64,000 nucleotides of DNA. Origin: Acarospora socialis (lineage: Eukaryota; Ascomycota; Lecanoromycetes; Acarosporales; Acarosporaceae). The DNA lies in the NCBI GenBank assembly GCA_025617375.2, contig JAMYGW020000001.1, positions 3,100,001-3,164,000 of the forward strand, written 5' to 3'. Made by a program: the position numbers and the translations under genes. Below the pieces are notes generated by a model, which was not told where the DNA came from, did not search any database, and saw only the letters and a list, made by a program, of their open reading frames with translations. Each line of letters begins with the position of its first letter. Within the stretch, counting starts at the first letter, position 1. Below are positions 1-14,300 of the stretch, in pieces.

Positions 1-288
1 GGCGTGGTTTTACTGCTGTACACAATAAATGGGCTACATAGATCAATCATCCAATCATAGGGGTGCAGACCACATTTTGTCGCGTGCTTGGTGCGCTAAA
101 TTGGTAGCACCGATTACTTATTATAGGTAGGAGGGAACCGCTGAAGTGTAGGTACAGTAGCATTGGCGGTGATAGCCATCATTTTCACTAATTTAGTTAA
201 CCAATCTTCCTGATGCACAAATATGCACCATAAATGTAACAAATCCGTTATACTGTGTATCTCTACCCTCTCGAACCTCTTCCCATCT
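1..288. other. 3' flank of the NmrA-like gene, no gene seen
   Basis: This stretch lies downstream of the minus-strand oxidoreductase gene. It has balanced base composition and keeps CpG dinucleotides, so it belongs to the unmutated host compartment. I see no convincing coding frame, only short shadow frames, and no clear polyadenylation hexamer for the neighbouring gene. Confidence 0.5.
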
Positions 289-1339
289 CTACAAACTACT
301 CCCCCTCGTCTGCCTCTCAATACTCTGCCTTACTTGCTCCTCCAAAGTCTCCATCCTTGGATTCCCAATCTTCCCATTATCCCTTTCTTCATACAGTGTC
401 CCGCCCTCAACCCATATCCTCTTCAGGGTATAGGACGTCGCTGTGGGTGAGCCTTGAGCCCACATCTCCTGTTCCCGCTTCTTCAGGACGTCGAGCGATG
501 TGTACGAGACTTTCCATTCTGTGTCAGTCTGCTTTTCGTATTCATGCAGAATGTCCAGCATGCTCGTCGTGAAGGAGTTTACTTTTAGGATTGCGTTGCG
601 GGAGGCGTCGGGATGGAGGAGGCAGGCTACGACGAGTTTACCGACGCTGGGGTTGTGGGAGGGGAGGTTAGCTAGTGTACGTTTAACAGATTCAAGTAGG
701 TTTGAGGTCATACTCCGCCATAGTCGTGAAACTGATCTTAGCTTTCCCATCAGCAAGCAATACCGCCTTTCTGGCTTTCACATCATAACTCCCAATCTCA
801 TCGGGATGCGCTTTCCCAATAAACATATCCGAATACGGTCCCGTGACCAGGTACGTGAATTCGACATCCTCGACCGTTTTGGCATATGCCCGGACCTTGA
901 GCTTCAGTTGGTGGGGCTTCTCATGTGCGGAAGCAGGGCTGTATTCGACATCTGTGCCGTATTCGGAGGGGAAGAAGCGCTTGATTTTGCTTTCGGAGGC
1001 CCATTGGATGAGCTTGATCTGGGTTTCTATGGCGCCTCGGCCCACGCAGGAGATTACAGTGTCGAAGCCTTGCAACGTTAGTGGAACGGTGGAACGTGCT
1101 GGCGATTCGGTCTCACCATGATAAGCCTGCTTGACGTCTTTCTCGTTCGCAAGGTCGCCTGTCAAGACATTCACTCCTTCATTTTTCAGCGTTGAGATCT
1201 CGGAAGCTTTCTTTTCCAGCGTTGAGGGGGATGTCAGTATGCCAATGCGCCCGAAACTGGACTTTGAGTTGATGATAGCTCGCGTGATGTGTTTTCCAAT
1301 GACGCCGGTAGCGCCGACAATCAAGAGGCTGGAAGGCAT
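289..1339 (-). CDS. NmrA-like / isoflavone reductase-like NAD(P)-binding oxidoreductase
   Basis: Two-exon gene, complement(join(289..646,714..1339)), encoding 327 aa, the usual length for the NmrA/PCBER-like atypical short-chain dehydrogenase family. The start is placed at the ATG at 1339-1337 because it puts the dinucleotide-binding strand right at the N-terminus (MPSSLLIVGATGVIG, with the G-x2-G-x2-G loop at residues 9-15). A substrate-pocket motif FFPSEYG lies at residues 122-128. The 67-bp intron (647-713) begins GTATGA, has a GCTAAC branch site and ends CAG. Splicing turns the frame into TTMADVGKLVVACLLHP, the conserved family segment, so the intron is well supported. Family members act on NAD(P)H in the cytosol, either as reductases of small aromatic substrates or as redox sensors; which applies here cannot be read from the sequence. 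No disabling change was seen although the gene ends only about 530 bp from the mutated island. Confidence 0.9.
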
Positions 1340-1407
1340 GAGGTAAGGTAGGTAGACACAATGACCAAACGCCAATCGTCTGCTAGCTCGGCGACTACAA
1401 GGCGATG

Positions 1408-1416
1408 CTTATAAAG
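1408..1416 (-). promoter_or_regulatory. Possible TATA box of the NmrA-like gene
   Basis: The near-palindrome CTTATAAAG lies about 70 bp upstream of the chosen start codon, reading CTTTATAAG on the gene's strand. The position is plausible for a fungal core promoter, but this is only a motif match. Confidence 0.35.
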
Positions 1417-1855
1417 ATCCGCACACTTACCTTACTCGTAGGTATTTGGAGCAATTGTCTCTCGTAAGCGGTCCCCACCATTGAGGCCCGAGGCCATATG
1501 CCAGAAATGATGGCAGACCAAAATAATCAAGCGACCACAACACCTTCAATTCTCTCATAGACTTAGATGATGACAGTCCACAAAGAGTCCTAGAAATTTA
1601 TTCTATGATCAGTGACACTTAGAAGCAATAACAATTACTTATATCAAGCAGGAATGTCTCTCTCAGTGCATTGTAAACATGTTTTTGCTGTCTGGTGCCA
1701 CTTATGGTTCTGCCATGACCTCTGACATGAAGTCTCGGCCTTGGCCGTACTTCCCCGCGGCACATGATGATAAGATAAGATAACATCTTACAAAACTGAT
1801 GAGGAAGCAAAATTCTAACCAGATCAAGCATTGAACCACTGTTTCCAGGAACTAC

Positions 1856-1867
1856 CTTAGGTAGCAC
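1856..1867 (+). repeat. Probable LINE target-site duplication, left copy
   Basis: CTTAGGTAGCAC here matches CTTAAATAGCAT at 49872-49883, the differences being only G-to-A or C-to-T. The left copy lies on the unmutated side and the right copy on the CpG-less side. This fits one 12-bp target duplication flanking the LINE whose right copy was later mutated. Confidence 0.6.
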
Positions 1868-1899
1868 AAAAAACACCTCAAACAGCTCAAACCGAACTT

Positions 1900-3640
1900 T
1901 TGAAATAACTCCACCAAATCAAGCCCTAAATCACCCATTTTTGCAGTGCTGAAATTGCTCTGTTGTTCTCTATCTTTTTGATCTGAGTTAATTGATAAAG
2001 AATGATGATGACATCATTGTGATTCAAAATAGACATAAAATCTGTCTCTTTACTCAAGCATGTCACTCAAATCAAACACAAAGCATTGAAACTTCACACT
2101 TTTGTCATAGACAAAAGTAATGATGACAAGTTCAAGAAAATTGTTCAATGATTTTATATTGAACTCTTTGTTCTATTGATGAAAAAGCTGATAGAAAGAA
2201 TTTTGAATTAGTTCAACATGATTTAAATTGTTGCAGATCTTGAAGTTTTGATTCAATGAATGAACATAGTGAAACAGAACATCATCATAATGAAGAACTT
2301 ACTGAAAGTTTTCATCAATAAAAACTCAATTTCATCATTTTTAATCATCATCAGATACAGAAACATGCATCTTTGAACTTAGATACATCTTTTTCTTTAT
2401 TAACAGTTTTTTTTTTATTCATATTTGTGACTCAGAGCATTCAGAACACTATCATTAATCTTTTTAGTCTTGATAACTGTAGAATCATTGTCAAATTGAA
2501 TTTCACTTTTAATGATTATTACTATACTCTTACTCTCAGAGTCTTATGTAATTGAATCATCAGTCATATACATGCATCTGTTGATTGAAACATTGTAGCT
2601 TTGTATGTAACTGTCATTAAACAACTAAAATTCAAAAATCTAACAATCTACATTCAGACAGTAATTGAGAAAAAAACTCTGTAGATCAGTTTCAATTAAA
2701 TCTGTATTTTTGAGATCTGTAAAATGATGATGATAATTTACAGTGTTATAGTTCACAAAATTTCTGCAATCAGCATCAGAATAAATAATCAGAAATAAAT
2801 CATAATTTATATTCAGACTGAAAATTACAAGATCAGTATTGATATCTCAATCAACTACATCAGCTGATTATGTTTTTCAAAATACATCACAAACTTTATA
2901 ATTGTAAAATTTCTAAATACTGAGCAGATCAATTTAACTCTACAGACAGATCTGATTTGAGACTTTAAATATAAAAAAATAAAACTGTACAATAGAACTT
3001 GTTGAATTCAGAAGTGCTTTCAATGTCATAAATATAATTACATAAGTGCTTAATGCAGTGAGTAGCAAAAATGCAATAACTATGCTGAGAAACATAAATT
3101 TAAAAATTATTTCTTCAAGAATTTCAAGAAACAGAAATATGCAAACTGTAAAGATCTGCATAGAACTTACAACAATAAGTGTTTTAACTATCAGAAAGAA
3201 ATAATACAAGTGTAAATAATATGTAACATTAAACAGATTTTTTAAACTTCAGAGTTTACACATATTTTTTAATCTTCACATCAGTATCAAACACATCACA
3301 ACTCAATATTATTCTTGACAATTTTTGTTCTGTTCAAAAGAAAGTAAGCTTTTAGAACTGAGTAAGTACTCAAAGTGAAGTAAATGCATTCTTTAAGATT
3401 TCAGTGATAAGAACTCTGAAAAAAACATCAATTTTATTTACACTGAAGTTGAAATCAACTTTGAACATCAATGAGAAATACTCTGCATCACTTATGAAGA
3501 TAGTTATCAATTATATATTTTTGAACTTCATTATCAACAATAAAAGAAACAAGTACATCATCACAAAGTTTCTGAAGCAACACAGCATAAAGATGAAAAA
3601 GAAAACAATAAAATCAGTTAATATCTGAAAGATGTTCAGC
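1900..3640 (+). pseudogene. LINE ORF1 remnant (CCHC-knuckle protein)
   Basis: Around 3015-3190 the + strand encodes closely spaced Cys/His clusters (CFQCHKYNYISA, then CNNYAEKHK, then CKDLHRTYNNKC), the multi-knuckle arrangement of ORF1 proteins in Tad1/jockey-type LINEs. These proteins bind the element RNA. A lysine- and serine-rich tail follows to about 3640. The frame is interrupted by many stops. The N-terminal limit is a guess. Confidence 0.65.
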
Positions 3641-3779
3641 ACAGTGAAATTGATGTTTATTTTCATCTTAATGAGCTTCATCATCACATCTATTGCTGTT
3701 ATTATCTTTATTATCTTCAAAATTTATTCTGAGACATTTAAGAATAGTATGATTTTAAAGTTTGAAGATTTTATAATTA

Positions 3780-5154
3780 CAGACACTTTTATCTTCATCA
3801 GTATTTAATGTCAGAACATTAAATTTTAACAATTTTATAATACAACATCATAAAATTATACAATAAGATCATGATCTTCATGCTTTGAGATTCACAAATA
3901 TGAAAGTATAACATTTTAACAATTCAGAAATTTTAAAGAAATCTTTTCAGTATTAACATTTATCATTTCTGCAGAAATTACTTTTACTTAATTTATTTTA
4001 TTCATCAAGATCTGAAACTAAAATCTATTAAAATCTGTTTCTTTATGAACATATATTTAAACAGATTACAATGAATCTTCAAGAAGCACTTTAAAGATCT
4101 GATTACTCTGAATTTATATTACATGAAGAATAATGAATTGAAATGTCTACATATTCACAACATTTATTGTAAAACAGTCTGAAAAGACATCATAGAGTTA
4201 TTCAATCTACTTAACAATTTATTAAAAGAAAATCTAAAGAGACAGTATTTAATGATGAAAAATCTCAATTTACATTATCTGACATAAAATAATCTGAATA
4301 TTGAAAAAGACAAAAAGACAGAGCAGCTATTTACTATTATAAATAAGCAGCAACTATTTCTTCTGTCTTTTCAGAAATTTATTATTTAAAAAGTTGATGA
4401 GCTTCAGAATCTGTTTTTGAGCATATTAATAGTGATATAAAGATTGATGAATTGTAAGATGATGAAGAAGAATCATGACTTAGATCACTACTCAATTTTG
4501 ACAACATTGTTTTTTAAGACACTGAAAGTCATTTCTTAAATAAGATAACAATGAGACAAGCTTAATGCAGAAATCTTTTGAAAGACTTTTGCTGCTCAAT
4601 TCACAGTTACAACTTTTAAAACAATGAAGCAACAAGTAAAAGTCATTACAAAAACTTTACAGTACATCATTCAGAAAGCAGTCTTAATGATCTGTTTCAG
4701 CAAATAATTGAAATCAAACTTCAGTTCAATAATCAAGAAAGTCATTTAGAAAATAAATAAAATTCAAAAAAATGACAGAGAAATTGAACAGAGAAGATAT
4801 GAATCAACTACTGTAAAACTCATAACAAGAAGAAAAAAAAATTATTGAAGTTGCTGTGACAAACTTATTAAAAACATAAAGACAGTATTTATAGATCTGA
4901 AAAATCTCTGAAAACTAACAAAGTAAATAAGAAATAGAAAAGCAGAAAGTCAAACTTTTATCTTAACTTTACAATGTCTTGACAGAATTTTAACTCTGAA
5001 ATCTAGTGATAAGATGAAACTGCTACAAATTATCTTCTTTTTGATTTTTTCTGCAGTAAATCTTGATGACACAAAGAATTATCAGTATTCAGAGTCAATA
5101 TCAATGTCATTAATTATGAAGTACAAATTCAGCAACATTATTCTTCAAATATTA
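3780..5154 (+). pseudogene. LINE ORF2 N-terminal part (endonuclease) remnant
   Basis: From about 3800 the + strand reads ILTILQYNI and, some 25 codons on, a YDILAIQEPW-like stretch, the opening motifs of APE-type LINE endonucleases. The region to 5154 would hold the rest of the endonuclease and the linker to reverse transcriptase. It stops at the C1 insertion and resumes at 29214. Mutated throughout. Confidence 0.55.
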
Positions 5155-5714
5155 AACAATATTGATAGATAAAAGAATACTTGTGCTATACTGCTGACTA
5201 ACTGTCTATCTAGTGAAACATACATCATTAATTTAATTATGATCAATGTAAATTGTAAAGATTATCTATTCACATGTGTAATATTCTGACCTGAGATTCC
5301 TTGAGTATGTAGAGCTAAGAATTTGTGCTTATTGATATAACAGCTGGTCTGAAATGATTCTGATCTTTAACTCTTAAATGATTATTTAAGTTGAACATAA
5401 TTGTTTTCATAAGAGAAATAATTCTACTATATAGAATGTGCTTAATGTCTCTGTGTTGAGCATTCTTGATGTTTTGACATCTTGATGTTGAGAAATTGAG
5501 TTCTCAGCTCATCTGCTCATCATTGAGTTATTATGCTGTTATATGACTGCTGTCTAGCAGTTCTTTCTGTATGTGCTTTAAGTGAACTTTTAATCACAGA
5601 TTCACAAGTTTTTTTCTCTTTAAACATGATTATAACATCATTCTCTTTCTTCAGATGCTAGTTCTCTAGAATTTATTTAAGTGAGAATATATAATAATTT
5701 CATCATCAGCAATG

Positions 5715-6107
5715 ATGCTTTCTAAAAATTTCAATCACTTAAGAATTGCAAAGAAAATTTAACTCAGTGATAGTCTCATCACATTTTTTTGTGAATTCTG
5801 TACTGCTCATAATTTCAATTGCTTTGTCATGATTAATGAAAGATCAAAATGTGATAAGTGTACTCACTGCAATCATTCATGCATTGTAATTTTGTGAGAG
5901 TCTCTCAACAGAACTTGTCTTTTTCTTCAAAAGAAAATAAATGATGCAAATGCAGCTCTTGATGTTCTTGCTGTCAAGATAATGCATTTTCAAAAGACTT
6001 TGAATCAAATGAATCATCATATTGCACAAAAGACTGACTGTCTTGCTGCTGAACTTAATAGTGATAATGATGAGATTGAGAATGAAGATTCTCAAACAAT
6101 GTTATAA
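5715..6107 (+). pseudogene. Extra antisense Cys-rich ORF of gypsy element A
   Basis: A 130-codon reading frame spans from an ATG just inside the left LTR to a terminal stop, on the strand opposite to gag-pol. Its position and terminal codons are the same in E and F, and a 136-codon relative occurs in B and D. It starts MLSKNFN, has a cysteine/histidine cluster in the middle, a helical stretch and an acidic Ser/Asp/Glu-rich tail (NSDNDEIENEDS). Fossil copy, degraded. Function unknown; the Cys/His cluster suggests metal binding. Confidence 0.6.
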
Positions 6108-9100
6108 CTCATTAACTCAATATCATCATTCTTCTGAACTAATATTAACTTCTTTTTTTAAAATGTTGAAGTGTTCTTGTGCAGTTCTTGAGATTCTTTT
6201 TGAGTTCTCAGATATTCTCTGAGATATCATAATCTTTTTATTTTATGAGATAGTGAACTTTCTCATTAATCATTCTCTTTTCTAAAATGTTCTTGACTTC
6301 ATATTCTTTATTGAATTTGACAGATGTTTTAATGATTTAAAGTGATATGAACTGATTGTAATGCTGTAACATGAATGCATGAAATACTGAGTGTATTCTC
6401 ATTTTCTTGAGTAAGTCTAACTCATAGTTTAATTCTTTAATGTTTCATATAATCTTGAATGATTCAATGTTCTTGTTCTTCAGCTTCTTGATTTTTTCTT
6501 TAGTTTTTATATTGTTTGTTCTTAAGTATATCTTTTTTTTTTTTTGAATAATCTTGCTTCTGTTGTTTGTTCTGTCTGTTGTTTAATTTATTTTATTAGA
6601 TCTTGATGCAGTTTCTTTATCTGAGTGATATTCAAAATTGCTTTTTGACTTCATGATTTATGTTCTTTGAAATCTCATTATACTTTTGAATTGTAGTCAT
6701 AGTTCACATAAAAAGACATTTCTTTTGTGATTTTGTTTCTTGTGTTGTTGTATGCAAACTGTGCTGTTGACAATAGTTATACTCAGTTGTCTTGACTCTT
6801 GTTGACATAGTGTCTCAAGTATGTTTCTATTATCTGATTCATTCATTTGTTTTGTTCATCTGTCTGTAAATAATATGTTGTTGACATCTTGTGTTTTATT
6901 CTGAGTTCTGCTGTGAGCATTTCTCAAAACTTACTTATAAATAGTTTGTCTCTGTTGATGATAAACTTCTTTGATAGTTTATAATTGTTAATTAATTCTT
7001 GCAGTATAATGTATATCAATACTGATGCTGTCACAGTTTCTTTGAATGAAATGAACATTGTGTATTTAATCAATCTATTCACTATTGTCAATATGCTGTT
7101 GAATCTTATTCTTCATGCTGAATTCTTTAATGATAATAGCTTTATAATAAAGTTCATAATAACTGACTTTCATGATGTGTTTGATGTGTTTAGTTGTGTT
7201 ACTTCATTATATTGTTTGTCTTAATTAATCTTGTTTCTTTAACATGAATCACACACAGTAATCATCTTGATGATTCAATTTCTAAGATTGCTGATGTTGC
7301 ATTTTCTTTGCACTAAATTCTCAGTGCACTTGATTTTTAGATGTTCACTGACTCTGCTGTAGTGACATATCTTAATGAGTTTTTTGTTCATCAAGAAAAC
7401 TTACTTCATCTTGTACATCACTGCTAAGTTCTTCATGAGAATTTTTTTGTTATCTTCACTTAAAATTTTAATGTGTATCATCTGTACATCTTCATGATCA
7501 GATTATTTACTTAAAACATTCATTTCATTATTCTCATTACTTTTCTTGTAATGAATCTGAAATTCATAATCTGTTAACTGCTCTGTTCAACAAATCTGTT
7601 GTTGATTGAGTTGTTTTGTCATTATGAAGTTTCTCAGATTCTTGTGATCTGTATAGATCTGAATTGATTTATTTGTTTTTGTAAGATAAGATCTTCAATC
7701 TTGTAGTGTCTTCACTATCACAAGAAGTTCTTTATTGTAAACTTTATATCTTTCTTTGAGTTCTGATAATTTTTTAAATTGATACACTATGAATTTCTGT
7801 TGTTTCTTCTCAATTTAATATAAATATGCTTTTACTGCAAAATCTGAAGCATCAGTTTTCAGTATTTTCTCACATACTGAGTTGAGTATTCTCAGATGTG
7901 TCATTTCACTAAAACTTTTCTTTAATACATAAAATGCATCTTTCTGCTTCTGATCTCAATGTTATTTTTTGCTTTTGTGTGTCAAACATGTTAATGATTC
8001 TGCAATTCTTGCATAGTTTGATATGAACTTTCAATAATAGTTTATTAATTCTAGAAAAACTTGTACTTTCTTGATTCATTTTGATGTTAATCAGTTTCTG
8101 ACTGCTTCTGTTTTCTTTGAATCTTTTTTGATTTGTTTAGATCAAATTACATAGTCTAAAAACTTAACTTTCTTGATCTTGAATCTGCATTTTGACTTTT
8201 TCACATACAAGACTTTCTCATTGAGCTTTGTCAATATCTTGTGCACATGTTCTCAATGTTTCTCAAGATCTTCTGAGTATATCAGAATATTGTTTAGATA
8301 TATGATTACAAAATCATCAAGATACTCTCTTAATATGTTGTTGATCAATCTCTGAAAGATGACTGATGCATTTTTCAGTTCAAATAATATAACAATGTAT
8401 TTATAGTGTTTATATCTTGTTCAAAATGCTGTCTTTCACTTCTTATCTTCTTTCATTCTGACTTGATAATAGATGTTCTTAAGATTTAAACTTGTGAATC
8501 ACTTAATCTTGTTTATTTAATCTTGCAACTCTTTTATCAGTGATAAAAGATAACTATCTTGATGAGTTATCTTGTTGAGTTATCTGTAGTCAACACATAG
8601 TCATTTCTTGTCATTTTTCTTTAACACAAACAGAATTGAATATTCTGCTGATGATTTTGATGATTTTATGAATTTTCTTTTAAGATTCTCATCAAGATAA
8701 GTTCTAACTTTCTTGAGTTGTTTTTTGCTCATTGAGTATAAAGATATTCACTTAGATTGTTTTTCATTCAATAGTGATATTTCATGATTTCATAACTTAT
8801 ACTCTGATAAGCTTATTTCTGATTGTTTAGAAATTTTGTATGCATCTTTGATTGCATATATTTTTTTTATAACTCAGTCAATCTTCAGATTTTTTCTGCA
8901 CAATCAGAGTATCTTTAGCACTGCATTGTATTTAATTGATCTCATAACATCAAACATTATCTCTTGTGAGTTTTCAAGAATTGAGACTTTCACACAGATT
9001 TTCTCATCAATTCTTTTGATGATTTCATTCATCATTTGTATGTTGAATGAACAGTGCACTCATCATGTCTCTAATCTCAACATATTGACTGTTTTTTAAT

Positions 9101-11303
9101 TCATAATATTATCATTCACTTCAAAATTCATCAATGCATTGATCTGATGTTCATTAATCATAATTTTAATTTATATTCAATGATCATTATCTTGTCTTTG
9201 AGACATCACTAGCTTCTTATTCTCTAGTCTCATCAAGAGAGTTCTTCATTTTTTGACTCACTCAGTTGTTCAGCTCATCTTCAAAGTTCTTGAAATTATT
9301 TTGATTCTCTTTCAATCATAAGATTTACATACTCTAAGTTGTACTGCTCAATGTGTCTTTCTGAATGTAGTCAAGATTCATATTGATTGTATTTCATTTG
9401 TAATTGACTCTCAAAGACTCTTACTCTTTGCAGAAATTTAAGTGATATATATTCTTCACTGAAAATTCATCTGTCTTCATTCTGTGTAATATATTCTTCA
9501 GATAAGCATATTTTGATTTTGTGACTCTTAATTTTTTACACAAGAGATTCTGATATCAGTTCTCTTGTAACTGTTTGTATATTTTTCATTAAATCATCAA
9601 ATTCTTTGCATATCTCTGCTTTCTGATTTCAAGTCTTTTGTTTTTTCTTTCACATTATATTGTAATCTGATGTCATTTTTCTCTGAACACTTAGATTCTT
9701 CTCAATTTTTGCTTGATACTTTCTCAAGAGCTTTATCTCAGCATTGTTTAAACTTTCTTTTACAAGTGTATCACTATCAGAAAATATTCAAGATTCATCA
9801 ATCTGAAATTCATGATCATCAATCTCTTCAATGTCATCTTCAAGAACATTGTTTTCTTTCTCAGCATCAAGAACTCTTTTCTTGATAAAAGTAGCTAATT
9901 CTTTTTTGTAAATTGACTGACTCATTGTATTGTATCTATTCTTTATGTCTTTGTGTGATCTCTGAAGATATCATTTGACTTTATTTTTTGTGCTTATGTG
10001 TATTTCACACATGTCATTGTAACAGACTGTTCAGCTAAGAGCATCATGCACTATATATGTATTCTTTTTGACTGTCACTGCAACATTTTTTCTTTTTATT
10101 CAAGATTTGTTGCATTCTCAGACAAGATGTTCAGATTTTTTGCAGTTGTAATACATTTATATCTTGTTTCACAGTGTTATCTGAGACTTAGTGAATCACT
10201 TTGACTGATATTCATACTTCACTCATTTAGTCTTTTATGACTTCTGACAGCACTTCTTAATTATATTGAGATTTATAGAATCTGTTTCTCTATATCTTAT
10301 TGATAAAACATATTGTTTCACTCACAGTCAGAAGCTTTCTTCTTGATCTTTTATCATAGATGACATTTGATATTTTTTTTGTTTCATTTATTGTTTTTAC
10401 TGACAACTGTCAATGTTAATACTCAGATTGATCATCTTCTGAAGATTGTTTAATCATTTTGCTTGAGCTATCTTGTTTTTGATGAACTTTCTTAATTCAC
10501 AATAGTACTAATAAATAAGTGCTTCATCATTTCATCTGATAAGTGCTGTTAATCACTGAAACTTTGTAATGTATATCATCACTGATTCACTCTGTTACAA
10601 GATGTGAACTCATTTCTTGACTGCTCTTTCTTCATTAATCACTTCAAAGACTTTTCTCAATTTCTTCTTAAATCATACATAGTCATTGAACATAGACTTT
10701 GTGTCTGTATTACATTCTTTGTATCTCTTTTTCAGAAACTCATGCAGCTTGAAATTAACTTAATCAAAAGTTGCATTCACAAGATAGATTGTTGTGAACA
10801 GTGTCTTTTCTTGATTGATTTAAAACTTTAATTGATTAAATTCAATATACAAATCAAGTTTAATCACAAAGATTTGCAGCTTTTCTCTTTCTTCATCAAA
10901 GATATCTGATATCTGTATCTTCAGTGTACTCAAAAGTAATTATATAGCTTGAATCAGCATCATCACTGATTGTGTTATCATTCTATCTGAAGTAAATAGT
11001 AAAGGTGAATTTGTCTGAGCTTGTTTCAAGAATGAAGTTAAGACATTTTTTTGTGTGTCAGACATCATACTCATTATATTATAAGAATATTCAAAGTGTA
11101 ATATTCTGATCTAAGATTTCTCAGATATGTAGAACTAAAAGTTTGTGCTTATTGATATAACAGCTGATTTGAAATGATTCTGGTCTTTAACTCTTAGATG
11201 ATTATTTAAGTTGAACACAATTGTTTTCATAAGAGAAATGACTCTACTATATAGAATGTGCTTGATGTCTCTGTGTTGAGCATTCTTGATGTTTTGACAT
11301 TTC

Positions 11304-14300
11304 TGTAATGTTTTAATCTGAGATTTTTCAGATATGTAGAGTTAAGAGTTTGTGCTTATTGATATAATGACTGATCTGAAATGGTTCTGGTTTTTAACTC
11401 TTAAATGATTACTTAAGTTGAACATGATTCTTTTCATAAGAAAAATGATTGTGACTATATACTAAGTTTGCTTGTTGATCTCATTGTTGAGTTTGTTGAG
11501 ATGACTTGTCTATGCAATTTGTTGAGCTTGCTTGTCAAGCTCATCATCAAGCATGTTGAGATGTCACATAACTGCTGTCTAAACATTTTCTGAATGTACA
11601 TTTCTCACATATATGCATCAGTTTGTTCTAAGTTTCTACTAACTTAATCATAACATTATTCTTTTCTTCTCAGGTGCTAGTTCTTTAGAGTTTATATAAG
11701 TGAGAGTATTTATATTGTTCATTATCAGTGATGATGTTTTCTAAAAATTTCAATCATCTAAGAATCACAAAGAAAATTCAAATCAGTGACTCACTCATCT
11801 TATTTTCTTGTGACTATTGTGTTCATTGTGACATCAACTGTTTTGTAATGAAATCTTGATCAAAATGCAATAAGTGTACTCATCATGATCATTCATATGT
11901 CAGTGTATCATGAAAGTCTCTCAATAGAACTCATCTTTCACTTCAAAAGAAAATAAGTAAAGCAAACAGTGAATTGACAGTCAAGCACACTGAGCTTGCT
12001 GTACTTTTCTCAAAAGTCATACATCTTTAGAAAACACTGAATCAAATAAATTGTCATGCTTCACAGAAGACTGACTGTCTTGCTGCTGAACTTGATAGTG
12101 ATAATGATGAAATTGAGAATGAAGATTCTCAAACAATGTCATAACTTGTTAACTCAATATTGTCATTCTTCTGAGCTAATATTGACTTTTTTTCTCAAAA
12201 TATTGAAGTGTTTTCACACAGTTCTTGAGATTCTTCTTGAATTTTCAGATATTTTCTGAGATATTGTAATCTTTTCATTTTATGAGATAATGAACTTTTT
12301 CACTAATTATTCTCTTTTCTAGAATGTTCTCAACTTCATATTCTTTTTTGAGTTTGACAGACATTTTGATGATTTGAAGTGATATGAATTGGTTGCAATG
12401 CTGTAATATGAATGCATGAAATATTGAGTGTATTCTCATTTTCTTGAGTAAGTTTAGCTCATAACTTAACTTCTTGATGTTTCATATAATCTTAAATGAT
12501 TCAATGCTCTTGTTTTTCAGCTTCTTGCTTTTTTTCTTAGTTTGTATATTGTTTGTTCTCAGATATATCTTTTTTTCTTTCTCAAATAATTTTGTCTTTA
12601 TCATTCATTTCATCTGCTGTTCAATTCATCTCATTAAATTTCAATGCAGTTTTTTCATCTGAGCAATATTCAAAATCACTTTTTGACTTTGTGATCTGTG
12701 TTCTTTGAAATCTTGTTATATCTCTGAATCATAATTATAGTTTATATAGAAAGATGTTTCTTCTGTGATTTCATTTTTTGTGTTATTGTATGCAAACTGT
12801 GCTGTCAGCAACAGTTATACTCAGTTGTTCTGATTCTTGTTGACATAGTGTTTCAAGTATGTTTTCACTGTTTGATTCATTTATTTGCTCTGCTCATTCA
12901 TCTGTGAATGATATGTTATCAACATTTTATGCTTTATTCTGAGTTCTGCTGTGAGCATTCTTTAAAACTTACTCATAAACAGCTTGTCTCTGTCAGTGAT
13001 AAACTTCTTTAATAATTTATAATTGCTAATCAATTCTTGCAGTATGATGTACATCAATACTGATGCTGTTGCAGTTTCTTTGAATGAAATGAACATTGTA
13101 TACTTGATCAATCTATTCACTATGATCAATATACTGTTGAATCTCACTTCTTATGCTGAGTTCTTTGATGATGATAGTTTCATAATGAAATTCATGATAA
13201 TTGACTTTCATGATGCATCTGATGTGTTTAGTTGTGTTATTTTGTTATATTGTTTATCTCAGTTGATCTTATTTCTTTGACATGAGTCATACACAGCAAT
13301 CATCTTGATGATTCAATTTTTAAGATCACTAACATTACATCTTCTTTGCACTAGATCTTCAGTGCATTTAACTTCTAGATGTTCTCTGATTCTGCTGTAA
13401 TGACATATTTTAATGAGTTTTTTATCTGTTAAGAAAGTTTACTTCATCTTGTATATTGCTGCTAAGTCTTTTGTGAGAATTCTGTTGTTGTTTTTGCTGA
13501 GAATTTTGACATGTATTGTCTGTATATCTTCATGATCAAGTTATTTACTTAAGACATCTACTTCATTATTCTCATTATTTTTCTTGTAATAAATCTGAAA
13601 TTCATAGTCTGCTAACTGCTCTGCTCAATGAATCTGTTGTTGATTGAGTTACTTTGTTGTTGCAAAATTTCTCAAATTCTTGTGATCTGTATAGATCTGA
13701 ATTGACTTACTTGTTTCTGCAAGATAAAATCTTCAATCTTGTAGCACTTTTACTATCACAAGAAGTTCTTTATTGTGAATTTCATATCTTTTCTTGAATT
13801 CTGATAACTTTCTAAATCAATACACTATGAATTTCTGTCATTCATTCTTGATCTGATACAAACATACTTTTATTGTGAAATTTAAAGCATTAGTTTTCAG
13901 TGTCTTCTTGCATGCTGAATTGAGTATTCTCAGATGTGCTGTTCTGCTAAAACTTTTCTTTAATATGTAAAATGTATTCTTCTGCTTCTGATCTCAATGC
14001 TATTTTTTACTTTTGTACATCAAATGTGTCAGTGATTTCACAATCTTTGTATAGTTTGATACAAACTTTCAATAATAGTTCATTAATTCTAGAAAGATCT
14101 GTACTTTCTTGATTCATTTTGATGTTGATCAGTTTCTGACTGCTTTTATCTTTTTTAAATTCTTCTTGATTTGTTCAGATTGAATCACATAGTTTAGAAA
14201 CTTAACTTTCTTGATTTCAAATCTGCTTTTTAACTTTTTTATGTACAGAGCTCTCTCATTAAGCTTTGTCAATATCTTGCACACATATTTGTAGTGCTTT

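Larger units (their letters stand above)
1340..1867. other. Upstream region of the NmrA-like gene up to the transposon island
   Basis: Non-coding as far as I can tell. It holds the presumed promoter of the minus-strand gene and still contains CpG sites (for example around 1750-1760), so the hypermutation has not spread far here. A frame on the minus strand between 1619 and 1876 resembles nothing I know. Confidence 0.5.

Noticed and set aside
500-1121. Long + strand frames over the NmrA-like gene
   Set aside because: Shadows of the minus-strand gene, which has the conserved motifs and a supported intron.
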